Assembly: GCA_020466095.1 (NCBI GenBank)
Contig: CM035808.1
Coordinates: 13,451,663-13,515,662, forward strand
Reading direction: 5' to 3'
Source: Chlorops oryzae
Taxonomy: Eukaryota > Arthropoda > Insecta > Diptera > Chloropidae
Length of the DNA: 64,000 bases
The notes below the pieces were generated by a model. The model was not told the DNA's origin. It made no database searches and saw nothing but the letters and a program-made list of their open reading frames with translations. Positions 1-12,361 of the stretch are shown here, in pieces (the stretch's first letter is position 1; each line of letters begins with the position of its first letter). A program made the translations under genes and the position numbers.

Positions 1-282
1 GCCGAGCTCGACCAAAAGTTACTAGGATGGTATATGAGGTTGTATGCATTACCGCCTACGGCCTACGAAATGTGTTGCGGTTCATCGCTTCTGTAAGTAG
101 CATTTTGGCCGCTGGGATATTATATAATATTTTCTTTTATTCAATTATTAATTGCAATGAATTTAAGTGAAACTTCCTAAAACAATTTATTTCTCATGAG
201 TTTTAAAGCATATCTCAAAGATCCTAACGAGATCTTTTGAGTCATGCCCATAAACAACCCTTGATTCATGGATATTTCTGTG
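1..282. other. AT-rich DNA, nothing recognised
   Basis: No open frame with coding character, no repeat boundary and no RNA gene seen. Confidence 0.5.
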
Positions 283-451
283 CAGTTGAAACTCTCTATA
301 ATGAATTTCAAGGTATCGGCAATAAATTCGTTATAGAGAGAATTCATTCTAAGGAGAAAAAAGGCAACAAAAATTTAGCGGAAAAGCCTTGAGAAGATTC
401 GCCAAAGAGAGAAATTCGTTACAATGAAGTTCGTTATAAAGAGTTTCGACT
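283..451. mobile_element. Small MITE, CAGTYGAAACTC family, copy 1
   Basis: About 170 bp with inverted ends: it opens CAGTTGAAACTCTCTATA and closes TATAAAGAGTTTCGACTA. The inside shares several blocks with the copy at 6189-6356, such as GGAGAAAAAAGG and GATTCGCCA. Ends and size fit a non-autonomous Tc1/mariner- or pogo-like element. This copy has mutated ends, so its target duplication is unclear. Confidence 0.65.
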
Positions 452-480
452 ACCTATCTAAACATATTTCGAGGCTTTAA

Positions 481-1205
481 GGGGGTCTTCTCATTGAAAA
501 CCCGTTTTTAGGACCCTTTTTAAAAAAATTCTTATTTGAAAACGCAAAGAATAATTGAAAACTTTTTTTATTTATTGTATTACAAAAGGTTCAAAGTAAA
601 TAAAAAAAATTTGTTTTGCCTCGATACGTGGGCTGTTCAAAAAGTAATGAGACTTCAAAGTTGGTGGTGAAAAAAAAGGTGCCGTCACGGCGGCCACGAT
701 TCCGGGTCTCCGGAGCGTCCGAAATGGAAAAAAAAACGGGGTTATAATCAGTATAGATGTAATTCTCGGGTGAACCTCAAGCTTAATTTTTTTTGACAAA
801 ATGGCGGCCATTCAAAAAAAAATTTCAATTTCGGGCTTTTTTTGTAGTTTAGTGTAAAAAAAAAAATAGTAAAAATTTTTTTAAAATTATGGTCGAAGTT
901 CACCCGAGAATGGTGACAATTCTGCGTCGATTCCACTTTGTTTCATGAAAATCGGTTCAGTTGAACTGGAGATATCATGGCCGCCAGTTCGAAAAACGTG
1001 GTTTCGAGATAAACGCGTTTAAAGTTTGAAGCAACGCAAAAATTACTCGTTTTAGCGCAGATCTTGCTCGACAAAGAAGGCTATATCCTCTAAACTATTT
1101 CGAATTTCAAAAAATCCTTTTAGGGGCATATTCACAACTACCCAAGCTATAAATAAATGCAAAAAAAAAAAGTCGAAAAAAAAGTTGCTCAATGAGAAGA
1201 CCCTT
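481..1205. mobile_element. TTAA-flanked MITE (piggyBac-like), copy 1
   Basis: About 725 bp element closely matching those at 5068-5802 and 28564-29301. It begins GGGGGTCTTCTCATTGA right after TTAA and ends TCAATGAGAAGACCC followed by a slightly changed TTTTAA. A 17-bp terminal inverted repeat plus a TTAA target is the signature of piggyBac-type transposition. No transposase frame is present; open frames inside are short and A/T-driven. Confidence 0.8.
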
Positions 1206-2340
1206 TTAATTACCTACCTTTTAATGTAAATATGTAGGTACCTTAAACAAAAATAGGTCAACGAATGAATTAAAACTTGAAGCAGACAAGATATGACCAG
1301 TAAATAAAAAATTGACAAAACGATTGCGGAATTTGAAGCAGCTCTGTGGAGAAATTAAAACAATAAAAAAAAGATTTTTTTTCTTCAAAATATGATATAA
1401 CAAATTGAAAGAAAAAGAGTCACAACGCAAATGAAGGCGATAAAGACTGTTTCGTGCAAAAAAAAAAAAAAAAAAATCATTATTGAAATTGTGAATTCGT
1501 GTAAAGCTTATTAATTGAAATTTTTTATGTAATGGATTTTTTTATTTTTGCAAAAAAAGAGACCAAAAGTGACAAAAAGTCTGTTGCTCTGAAAAGTTGA
1601 ATTCATTTATCGATGATTTTAAGAAAAAATTTACAAACATTTAAAGAAACTGATTTCAATTTATCAATTCTGTTTGAGTATCAACAGCCAAAGCAACATT
1701 CACCAATGAAACGAACGCCCAACCTGCGCAATTAAAACCGTTGAAGTCTTAACTCCAAAAAAAAAAAAAAAAAAGAATGTAATCAGCATTCTGTAAATTG
1801 GTTTTTTTTTTTTTTTTATTTCAAGAATTTTTCACGTTCACAAGAATCCAATAGCAACAGCAAAAAGCAAGAACTTGGGCAAGGTAAGCCATTGACAAAA
1901 GGCTGTGCGTCGAAGAAGAAAAAAAAGCAACGCTCAAAAGCATGTCAATTGCATCATATAATTTTGCTTTTGAATTTAAAATCAATCCAGCATAAAATTG
2001 AAAAGCAAAGAATTCAAAAAAAAAATATATAAATAAATAAATAAAATGTAAATAAAAAATTAAAAGAAAAGAAAATCTTATAAAAAAAAAACAACAACAA
2101 CACAATGCATTCGCTTTTACCGGATACATAATGGCATATTTCTATCAAATATGTACAGGCGTTTTTGAGTGAATAAATTCAAAAAGAAATTGAAAAGTAA
2201 CGTTCAGTCATGTACACGTTGAACCCGACTTGTTTATAATCATCTTGAAAGTGTCGCATTGTTCGCCAACATGTGTAGCCATCCACATGTGTATGCAGTT
2301 ATGTACATGCATATGTACATATATAAATATGTATGAACCA
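1206..2340. other. AT-rich spacer
   Basis: Long poly-A and poly-T runs, for example near 1459-1477, 1758-1775 and 1803-1817. Open frames here are low-complexity Phe/Leu/Lys runs from A/T tracts. Nothing supportable. Confidence 0.5.
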
Positions 2341-2351
2341 ATAACTCAAGA

Positions 2352-2455
2352 GTGTCATCAACAACAGGAACAATATCACCATCATCATCATCATTATCAT
2401 CATCATTATTATTAGTATTATTATCATCATTATTATTAATATTATTATCATTACA
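2352..2455. repeat. CAT/ATT trinucleotide microsatellite
   Basis: Imperfect array of CAT/CAC triplets grading into ATT/ATC triplets. It gives spurious His/Ser-rich frames on one strand and Met/Ile-rich frames on the other. Confidence 0.9.
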
Positions 2456-2460
2456 ATTGA

Positions 2461-3121
2461 GAAAGTCTTCAACGATTGCAATTACGATTCATCGCGGGCA
2501 AAGCATGCGACATGTTGCACCACGTGCGGCGATTTTACAAAAGGCGGTTATCAACAATTCAATAGATATCAAAGGCGGAACAGTTTTTTTCGACTTAGTG
2601 AAGTCAGCTTTGAGAAAAAAAGCATAGACCAATAGGGAAACAATTATGCTGGCCTTACACGTGGCGATAATATTTATTCAGCGATACAAAAAAAAATTGT
2701 GTCAGTCATCCATAATTTTTTTTTTTGCTTTTGGCATACTGGCTATAAATGTGTGGACATCATAACTGTGCCTTGTGGGCTTTTTCCACAATTTGCTGCA
2801 AGCTCAAGTTTGTCATTATTATACCAAGAAATTCTGAAATAGAAATGCACATTTTCCGCTCAGAAAAATGATCAGCCCCTATTCTAAATGACAACGGAAG
2901 TGTTCTAACAGCCAGTATAAGAAAGAATGTGATGACCTTTCGCCTTAAAATGGTCGAAATTCGTGCTTCCTATATAATTCCCTTCCCGAGTATTTTAGCA
3001 TAGGGGAGTTTATCTCACATCCGCAGGGATATCTAGAATCGGGGCTGTATAATTCACTAACGCTTCCAGAAACCTCGCTTGGAGAAGTACATTAAAAATC
3101 GAGACAAGTTTTAAGAGAGTC
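2461..3121. other. Spacer without recognised gene
   Basis: A slightly GC-richer patch near 2490-2560, with a CACGTG palindrome near 2520, then AT-rich DNA. No splice-consistent coding exon found. Confidence 0.4.
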
Positions 3122-3950
3122 TTTATACCCGACACACTTTGTGTCGAGGGTATATTGCGTTTGTGTGGTTGTGTGTAACACCCAGAACCAGTCGAGATAG
3201 ACTATACAAAATATATATAGAAATGATCAGCGTCACCAGGAGATTCGATTTAGACATGTCCGTCTGTCTGTATACAGTTATCTTATCGAAGGAGTTGAGC
3301 TATCTTGACAAAATTTGGTATGCGTGCTCACGGGGACATGAGTAAGAACAAGTTCGAGAATGGACCCGATCGGACCATTTTTAGGGGTACCTCCAGTACT
3401 AGGGTCTGTTACGAAAATCACAAAAACTGCTCTAAAATCGAAGTTTTTAAGATATTTTGATGAAATTTGATATTTGAACATGTTTAAAGGCAAGTAATAC
3501 GATTTCCAAAAATTTGAAAAGTGGGCGTGGCAGAAGGGCGTTTTTCAAAAATTGTCCCCTACACCCGAAATTCAAATGGGACTTGAACGAAATTTGGCAC
3601 TTAATATGCTTCCATTGTAGCCATAAACATCCTCCCAAAAAATTTTCCTGGTCAGTCCATTATTAAGGGTGCCTCCAGTACTAGGGTCTGTCACAAAAAT
3701 CCCAAAACTGCCTCAAAATCGAAATATTTCAATGAAACTTAGAATTTGAGCGTATATTTAAGCCTCCGATTATAATTAAAAAAAATTTTAAAAGTGGGCG
3801 TGGCAAACGGGCAGTTTTCATAAAGAAATTTAACAAAAGTCGGTATATGGGGCCCCATAATGGCCTTAAAAACTCTTGATATTTACCAATTATTTAAGCA
3901 TTATGTCTGTGTCGGGTATTTATGTGGTCCTGATAACCTTACTTGTTTTA
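3122..3950. repeat. Fly dispersed non-coding repeat with palindromic ends
   Basis: It starts with a near-palindrome around 3128-3151 (ACCCGACACA then TGTGTCGAGGGT) and ends near 3904-3950 with TGTGTCGGGTATTTATG. Inside is the block GACATGTCCGTCTGTCTG and two occurrences of GTGGGCGTGGC (near 3521 and 3794). A block of about 280 bp is duplicated in tandem: CCTCCAGTACTAGGGTCTGT occurs near 3390 and 3671. From general knowledge this composition is typical of dispersed mobile-element remnants in higher flies; the exact superfamily is not determined. Confidence 0.65.
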
Positions 3951-5063
3951 AAGAGCATTTGTTGCACTGAATATAGAATCTTGACGTGGCAAAAATTTCT
4001 GGTTTCTAGAAACCATCCATTGAAGTAAAGTATTTAAAAAAACACTTTTTTAATCGCTTTACAACAAAACTTTAAAACAAAACAACAACAAAATGTTTCA
4101 GAGAAAAGCGAAAACTTTCGAATTGAATTCCTTCAAAAGTCGATAAATATATTTTATTGCACATTTGACGTGAGCTCGAAAGGTTGACTACTTTCTGACA
4201 TATTCGAATGATATTGAATTCATTCATCTGGTATGTTAATGGACTTAAAACGTGTAAAGCTGGATGATCTCTTGACAGAGACTTGATTGACTACCCACAC
4301 TCGGAAATGTTTGTACAAATGTAACATCCGATGGAATGTGATCGATTCATTAGAAAGGCTTTGGAACTAGGCGAGACTAGGAGAAATTCTAAGAAGAATA
4401 AAAATGTAAAAAAAAAAGATTTTATTAAAAAAAGGTTCATTTAAACCAGTGTTATTGGTGTAAACAGCCAGAAATCTGGATCTTAAAAGGCAATTCCTTC
4501 CATTCTTGATTGCTTGTATGTATGTATATGTATGTACAAAGAAATGCAGGGCTAAAATTCGGTTCGTTTTAATTTGTCTAAGGTTTAGATACCCAACACG
4601 TGATATTAAAATGGTTGGGGTGTTTATGTAAGGATTTTCTTAACCCATTTTCCTTCCGCTATTGCGTATACGCAACGTTAACTTTGAAAAATTCTCAAAA
4701 ATCTACGCATTGAGCTTTTGATTTTCAAATTTGGGGGAAACAAAGTTTAACATGTTGCCTTGAAATACAGCTTAAAAGTGCTTAAATTCTTTGAGGGAGA
4801 GGAGTACCCTTGGAGCTTATGAAATAATCACCAAGCCAATTTGGCGCATAATCATTATAAATGTGTAACAATTTCATACAAAATTGCTATAAGCAAAATC
4901 TGTTTTCTCGGAAATCAGAATTTTGGTTTTTTTGAAACTCAAATTGTAATCTAGGGATAAAAAAAACTGTTTCTGAAGAAATCATCGAATTCGACCCACA
5001 AAATAACAACTCGGCAGAAAATAGGTTAAAATGACAAAAAAACCCACAAATTGACAATTTCAT
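3951..5063. other. Spacer without recognised gene
   Basis: AT-rich. No coding exon or repeat boundary recognised between the dispersed repeat and the next TTAA-flanked MITE. Confidence 0.45.
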
Positions 5064-5067
5064 TTAA

Positions 5068-5802
5068 GGGGGTCTTCTCATTGAAAACCCGTTTTTTGGA
5101 CCCTTTTTAAAAAAATTCTTATTTGAAAACGCAAAGAATAATTGAAAACTTTTTTTATTTATTGTATTACAAAAGGTTCAAATTAAATTAAAAAAAATTT
5201 TTTGCCTCGATACGTGGGCTGTTCAAAAAGTAATGAGACTTCAGTTGGTGGTGGAAAAAAAGGTGCCGTCACGGCGGCCACGATTCCGGGTCTCCGGAGC
5301 GTCCGAAATGGAAAAAAAAACGGGGTTATAATCAGTATAGATGTAATTCTCGGGTGAACCTCAAGCTTAATTTTGTGATTTTTTTTGACAAAATGGCGGC
5401 CATTCAAAAAAAATTTCAATTTCGGGCTTTTTTTTTTGTAGTTTAGTGTAAAAAAAAAATAGTAAAAAATTTTTTAAAATTATGGTCGAGGTTCACCCGA
5501 GAATGGTGACAATTCTGCGTCGATTCCACTTTGTTTCATGAAAATCGGTTCAGTTGAACTGGAGATATCATGGCCGCCAGTTCGAAAAACGTGGTTTCGA
5601 GATAAACGCGTTTAAAGTTTGAAGCAACGCAAAAATTACTCGTTTTAGCGCAGATCTTGCTCGACAAAGAAGGCTATATCCTCTAAACTATTTCGAATTT
5701 CAAAAAATCCTTTTAGGGGCATATTTCACAACTACCCAAGCTATAATAAATGCAAAAAAAAAAAAAGTCTGAAAAAAAAAGTTGCTCAATGAGAAGACCC
5801 CC
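5068..5802. mobile_element. TTAA-flanked MITE (piggyBac-like), copy 2
   Basis: 735 bp with exact TTAA at 5064-5067 and 5803-5806. Ends are GGGGGTCTTCTCATTGA and TCAATGAGAAGACCCCC. Same orientation as the copy at 481-1205 and very similar by eye, differing mainly in homopolymer lengths, so recent spread is likely. No transposase. Confidence 0.85.
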
Positions 5803-6188
5803 TTAAAGCTGCGGAAGGAAACCCAAAATATGAATGGTTTATTTTCGTCCTATATGAAGTCTCTTCTATATTCGATTCTGTGCACTATAAAAAACCTATG
5901 TTGGATTCATTTATTGTTGGTGGCTGTGAACTTTGACCACAGTTGGACTTAGCAGCTTTAATCATTATTAATTTTTCGGTATTTACAATTTCAAATTAAA
6001 AAAGATTTTTTTAGCCTGAAGATGCAGTGTGCTTTTTTATTTCGAATGACATCGAAAAATCAGAATCGGTTAAATGTGGACTTAGCTGGTTTTCACTTTA
6101 AGCCGACGATATACATATGTATGTATATTGCAAAATGTTTAATTTTAAATATAGCAAAAAATTGTCACTTAAGGAGTAAGTTCCAGTA

Positions 6189-6356
6189 CAGTCGAAACTC
6201 TATATAATGAGTTTCAAGAGACGGAAAAAAATTCTTACAGAGACAATTCGTTCTAAGGAGAAAAAAGGGCACAAAAATATCGCGAAAAAGCCTTGACAAG
6301 ATTCGCCATCGAGAGAAATTCTTTATAGAGAAGTTCGTTGTAGAGAGTTTCGACTG
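6189..6356. mobile_element. Small MITE, CAGTYGAAACTC family, copy 2
   Basis: 168 bp, opening CAGTCGAAACTCTATATA and closing TAGAGAGTTTCGACTG, flanked on both sides by TA (6187-6188 and 6357-6358). The TA duplication and CAG start fit Tc1/mariner or pogo-type mobilisation. Better preserved than the copy at 283-451. Confidence 0.75.
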
Positions 6357-7164
6357 TAGTTTTTATGGTCTGGAATCACTTAGAACTATATAAGATTTTA
6401 CAGTTACACTTCCTTGTCCCTATTTATTTTCATTTTATTTTATTTTTTCTTAAAAAGACAAATGCTCACCGTTTTTTCCGTTATTTTCAGTGTACTGCTG
6501 ACCATTTTATTTATTTTTAAAATTATTCCGTTTTCTTAAAAAAATTTTCAAACGGTTCTTAGTCTCTGAAGCAGTTATGATTCGCGCTTTCTAATTACTT
6601 AAACATAATACAAATCCCGAACACTGATAACATAAGACCAAAAAAAAAAATCAAAGAAACAAAAAAAGATCAGAAAATTATAAAAACACGTTTTGTTAAA
6701 GGTTTATTAAAAAAAAAAAAGAACCCGCGGCGTGTTTATTTTCGTCGATAATGGGAATTAAATGATTTTTCTTTTTAAATTTATTCTTTTCTCATAATTA
6801 TTATATTTTTTCCCCGATTTTACAATTCGATTTTACAATTCTCACTATAGGAAAAAAACTCAACCGAAGCGTCCACGAACGGTCTGTTCTACTCGTTTGG
6901 CGCGAATGATAAGACTTCCGATGCTTACAGCGCTTAAAAGTCGAGTGAAAGAAAGCTTTTTCAAGACGTCGAACGTCGATGCCGTGTGATCGTAAATGTC
7001 TTCGGAATGTTACGCATTTCGTTCGAGAAAATAACATGTGTGATAAGTGCCGGCGAGTTCGATATTAATGGACGCTACAAAAAACATATCATTGCCATTC
7101 ATAGAGTCCCCGTGTGGAATGAATTGTAAGTTGATAAAAATTAAACTTTTTAAAAAAAACCTTT
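6357..7164. other. Spacer with a GC-richer patch
   Basis: AT-rich except 6850-7080, which is richer in CG dinucleotides. I could not place a start codon and splice sites giving a credible protein on either strand. It could be an untranslated exon or promoter of an unseen transcript. Confidence 0.3.
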
Positions 7165-7507
7165 TTTGGTATGAAAAAGGTCCTATTAACACCCACATTT
7201 CTTATTTTATTAAAAATGCTGGATCCATTTCCTTTAATTTGGTACCCCATATGTCTAATAAATTTTTTGAAAATAAGATGAGAAAATTAAATATCTAAAT
7301 GAACATCTATCCGTTTGCTATCAATGAAGTTGAACTTATTAGATTTGATACAGTAAAACTAATAAGTTCATTTAGATATTTAATTTTCTCATCTTATTTT
7401 CAAAAAATTTTTTAGACATATGGGGTACCAAATTAAAGGAAATCGATCCAGCATTTTGAATAAAATAAAAAATTTGGGTGTTAATAGGACCTTTTTCATA
7501 CCAAAAT
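7165..7507. mobile_element. Fold-back element, long inverted repeat
   Basis: Two arms of about 140 bp are inverted copies: 7165-7305 (from GGTATGAAAAAGGTCC) and 7366-7507 (ending GGACCTTTTTCATACC). A nested inner hairpin, TGAACTTATTAG at 7331-7342 against CTAATAAGTTCA at 7359-7370, sits in the loop. A degraded single-arm relative lies at about 8375-8490 and shares ACATATGGGGTAC. No coding capacity. RNA from this locus would form a long double-stranded hairpin. Confidence 0.75.
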
Positions 7508-9185
7508 GGCTCTCAAAGTCAAAAATGTTTAAAAAATTTTAAAATTTTGACTTTGAAGGCTCAAATACCCTTGAAGCTGCAATAAAGTATAAGACTATTT
7601 TATACGCCTAGAAAGGTCTGACAATTCTCTGTCGAACTGCATTAAAATTTTTATCTTGGATTACAAACGTTGAGGCGTGAAAATTTTATTTCTGAAACAA
7701 CTGCAAATTTCTTTCTTTCCCTTATAACTCCTCAGGGGTGCATTTTGGACCCCCCCCTGCCATTCGATTTTTAGTTAGTTCTGACCCCCTCTATCAGCTC
7801 CCGACCGGTTGACCTTCACAAACGGAACACCCTGTATATAGTTTTATATATTTTGGTTCGATAAATGCGTGCATTATATCAAGTTTTTTGGATTTTAACC
7901 CTACTTCCTTACTTAATAAGATGCCTTGATTGTCTCATAGGGTCATAGTTACGGTGACCATCATAAATAGCTGTTTTACGCAGAGGTGTTCTGTTTTTTT
8001 GGCGCTTGTTCTGCGTTGTTTTTATTTTTTTATTTTAGTGGAAAATAGCGAAAATGTTCAAATGCCCCAACTGAAAAGTTATTCTCTATTTAAAATAACA
8101 CTAATTGCAGTGATTTTGTTGCCGCGATTTCGTTAGGAGTTTTGGATAAGGGTGGTATTGGTGACATAAGGAACATTTTTGAAAATTTTTTCTCAGCTCT
8201 TGTTTTGGAGATACTTTCGATTGTGTGATCAATATTTCACGAAATTTTTCACGAAATATTGCGCGTAATGTCGAAAAGTTGAGCGCAATTCCGAAACGTT
8301 GCGGGCAATATTTCACGAAATATCGCACGCAATATCGAAATATCTATCATCCTTTGTGTTACTACTTCAAAAAATTACTTAGACATATGGGGTACTAACT
8401 TAAAGGAAATCGATTGAGGATTTTGAAAAAAAAAAAAAAAAAGTGTGGTTAATTGCACACTTTTCATACCAAAATGGCTCTCAAAGTAAAAAAAATTTAA
8501 TGTTTTTTTTTTAGAAGTTTTGACTTTGATCGTTTATTTTTCCCACAATGGCTCAAATTTTTACCATCAATTTAATTTTGCCTAAAAGCCCATACAATTG
8601 GGTTTCAAACCTCATTACAGTTTTTTTTTTCTATGATAAACCCTTATCGTGGGAGAATTTTTTTCTCGACTTACTGCCGACAAAATTTTAGGGCCCTATA
8701 AACCCTCAGGAATGAATTTGCGATCCCACCCTCCCATACAATTTTGGATCTGTCTTAACACTTGAACTATGACTGGCCGAACTTGTTATTTCAACTAGAA
8801 TTTTGATATTGTTTTATACATTAGCATCGAAGCGCGATCAGTGGTTCAAGTCTTTACTATTTCTGAGGCCAATATTTAATGCTTAAATATAAGGGCTCCC
8901 GTATTAAATGCTTCTTCGATGTTAAGCTTTGGCCGAAACGCACGATCGGATTCTTATCACAAGTGCTTATATTTGAGTATAAGAGAAAATATTTTTGAGT
9001 GTCGACCGTTTTGAATTTAAGCTGGATTTTCCTTTTGAATTGTGTGAATGTGTGACTCGAAATCGGAAACATAATTTCTAAGACCTTCCCATCTTATCTA
9101 TCATTTTCTTTTCTCTTGGCTGATAATGATAAATATCTTAAATAATTTTATAGTTGCTTGTCTCTGAATTTTAACACGGTCGAAA
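7508..9185. other. Spacer with element remnants
   Basis: Contains a right end of the CAGGGTGTTCC family (about 7735-7834, ending GGAACACCCTGTATATA) and one arm related to the fold-back element (about 8375-8490). The stretch 8225-8340 repeats variants of TATTTCACGAAATAT and is locally palindromic. No gene recognised. Confidence 0.5.
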
Positions 9186-9717
9186 AATTAAAAGCGCCCA
9201 AGTCAAGTCATCATAAAATTTAATCTTTATCTGCATCAAATATTTTATTGTGTCATTTTCTCTTCCGCCTCGTCTTTTCTATATTTCTCATTTATATTTC
9301 ATCTTGGAACTCATGACTCTTCCTAAGATTCTATTAGAGTCAATTATCTTACAACCACACAGAGATGTAATTGATGTGCATCCATTGCTCTGTGTTATCG
9401 AAAGTTCCCTTGACAATGATCAGCGCCGGCAATCGAAAGGCGTTCTTAATTGATCAATCTTAACAACAGCAGCACAAATTCTTTATTGATTTTTCTTTCA
9501 AACAATCTTCAAAACGCCGAGAGAGGAGACTCGTAAACGATTTCCTCAACCTCACTAAGTGATCAAGTGGGACAGGCCCTTGTTCGGTTAAACTATTCGT
9601 AATTTTACTTTTACTTACCGGAACGCTTTCGTCTTTCGAGAGCAGAGGAATGTTGCTGTCGCTTTCCACCTCGGATGTTGCCATCGTCGATGATCGCTGC
9701 ATATCAATGGCGAACAT
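9186..9717 (-). repeat. Duplicated exon-like segment, copy 1
   Basis: About 532 bp nearly identical to 17428-17958 in the same orientation. On the minus strand it opens exactly at an ATG (9717) and reads a Ser-rich frame starting MFAIDMQRSSTMATSE. That frame contains GTAAGT, a consensus splice donor, after residue 33 (GTGAGT in the other copy). The frame stays open to about residue 76 in both copies, then an indel in a T run changes the tail. Similarity stops right at the ATG. I do not recognise the product. It may be the first exon of a gene, a fragment spread by duplication, or part of an unclassified element. Confidence 0.5.
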
Positions 9718-11282
9718 TTTCTATCGTTTCATTAACTCCAATGATGTATAATGACGTCGCTTCTAGTTCTAGTTTTCACCTTAAGATTCAAATACAAAAA
9801 AAAAGTGTATAGTTCAAAAATCATGTTTGGGATGGATTTGAAGTTGATTTTATCATCTTTAATTTTTAAATAAACCGTCACCCTTTCTTCCTACTCTTCA
9901 TACCGGCTGTTCTATTGTTATATTTTTATTGCAAATATTTTCTGTTCTGTGAGATTTTTATGGGAATATTCCTTTGAATGTCTCAAAACAAGGCCAAAAT
10001 TCCTAAAATTCGATTTTGAAGTTTTCTAAAAACAAAAGCCTGGTCCCACAAGGTCTCATACAATTTTCGCTGACCACTTTTCTGCTCCAAGGCTCCACAA
10101 AGGATCATCAATATCTTTTTATTTAGGGGAGATTCCCCTAAACTGGCAACAGTGCTGTGAGGTGTTATTCAAAAACAATGCAAAAAACGTCTTTTCCTTT
10201 CGCAGAAGGACAGCATTCGAAAAAACATCTCAACGTAGCAAGCCATGAAGTTTTGGATATTGGACGGAAATGTCGATGAAAGCTTGAACGCTTGCGGCAA
10301 TACATGGGAAATTTTCGAAATTCTCATAATTGCGATTTAAAGTAAAAAAAAAAAAAAAAAATTATAAAAAAATAACAAAAATTCATTTCGCATCTAATTT
10401 TTGTATTTCGTTAAAATACATCAAAAAATGCTAAATGCAATTGCAGTGGAAACGGCGCGTTAGTTATATTGGAGCTCTGAAGCATGTTCAAATGTGTCAA
10501 ATTTTTCCCTGGAAGGCGGCAAAAATCTCGTTTCACCTCTCTCACATTTTGGCAATTTTCTCAAACACTTTCAAAATTCCCATTGCATAAATGAACGAAA
10601 ATAACAAATTGGAAATTCGTGAGTATTGAAGTCCAACAACAGAAAATGAAAAATTTTCTCTCAATTGTGAAACAATCAAACTGCAAGGATAACACAGAAA
10701 GTGCTTTAATTTTAAACTTACCTCTAAATAAACGCCTGTAGTGTTGTCTTTTCTTACTGCGGTTGCGATATTTAATCTCAGAAAGATTTTTCTCTGCGTG
10801 TGATTCGAGGCTAAGTTTGACATTAGTTTTTGACAATTTAGAAAATGGAATCATGATTTGAAATTATAATCAACGGTAATGCAGGAATTTACACGGGTCC
10901 TATAATCATTTAATAAAATACTGTGCGAATTTTAAAACCTTTCTTACTCTAATTCTCCATACTTTGTAACCAGCACTGATGCTAGGCAGTATTTTGGTGA
11001 CTCTTTTCCCTTGGATATTGAAAAAAATCTCTTTATTTCTGTTTTCTTTAGGAAAAAGATCAGTAAAAATCTCTTGTAAATATTTGAAGTGATTTTTGGT
11101 TAAAGGTAAAATCGAAAAATTACATCAAAACGGAAAAAACACCTCGTTCTGGCGTCAGTGCATAGAATAAAATGTTTGCATGACGTCTATAATTCTCATT
11201 TGGTTTGTAAAATGGGACACTTAAGACTCACAGAATTACTGAAGATTTTTCGAGACATGATGAAGCAAGAACGTGCGTAAGT
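9718..11282. other. Spacer without recognised gene
   Basis: AT-rich. Open frames on the minus strand near 10542-10854 lack recognisable motifs and overlap one another in different frames, as expected by chance. Confidence 0.4.
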
Positions 11283-11800
11283 CATAAACATCATCACCAT
11301 GACCGTCACCATCATCACCATCATCACCATCATCATCATCATCATCATCACCAACCTCACCATCATCACCAACCTCACCATCAACACCATCAATCACCAT
11401 CATCACCATCAACATCACATCATCATCACACATCAACACCATCATCACACATCAACACCATCATCACTCACCATCATCACCATCACACACACTCATCACC
11501 AACACCTCACACACATCATACCACCATCAACACCATCACATCATCACATCAATCACCATCAACACTCAATCATCACCATACATCACATCATCACCAATCT
11601 CACCATCATACATCACATCATCATCACATCATCATCAATCACCAACCTCAAACACCATCAACACCATCACACCACATCACAACGTCATCATTCAATACAT
11701 CACATCAAACAACATAATCTAATCAACCTATCATCCATCACTAACTCACTCATCATTCACACCAACCATCAAAATCGCAAAAAACATTACAATCACTCTA
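11283..11800. repeat. CAT/CAC satellite-like tract, about 0.5 kb
   Basis: Begins as nearly perfect CATCAC/CACCAT hexamers and decays into irregular CATCAA, CACACC and TCACAC variants up to about 11,800. The plus frame reads as His/Thr/Ile-rich and the minus frames as Met/Val or Asp/Gly runs. Both come from the repeat and are not counted as genes. Confidence 0.9.
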
Positions 11801-12361
11801 AGGAGTAGTTTCAACAAATCGTCAAAATAAGCGTACCTGATATTAATACTTCTGTATGAACATAATATGATTCAATGATTATCACTAATAAAGCTATAAA
11901 ATATTGAACATTCAGATCACTGCAACTTTTTCTTCTATACAAAAGTTACAGCTGTTAATTTAAATATGAGACGCTAATTACATATTCCAAATTAGGATTC
12001 TTTCAAAAAGGGTATAAATAATGTTAAATCCTGCATACGTTTTGGAAGTACTTTCCTTTGTTAGCAGAAACGTTCTAAACAACTGTGATTTCAATAGTTC
12101 GCTATTTAACGTAAACGAATTATTTGAACGGACTACTTAAAATTATGAAAAATGTTACGAATGCACTTGCATACGTGTTCCATTTTGTGAAGTTATCTTG
12201 TTCGCTTTCAGTCATAGCACAAACAGTTTTAAAACAAGCTGTTGAATTTGAACGAATTCGTATTCTATTACTACAAATTAAGATTTCGATGGAAATGAGA
12301 CTGTAATATTTTGTAATCGAGAAAATTCCCTTCTAGCATACAAACGTTTCAAAACACATAC

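Noticed and set aside
572..936. Minus-strand frames repeated at 5183-5419 and 28918-29166
   Set aside because: They lie within the TTAA-flanked MITEs and recur only because the element does; no transposase motif.
11299..11808. A 169-residue His/Thr-rich frame
   Set aside because: It is the translation of a CAT/CAC tract and has no start context, splice sites or non-repeat sequence.
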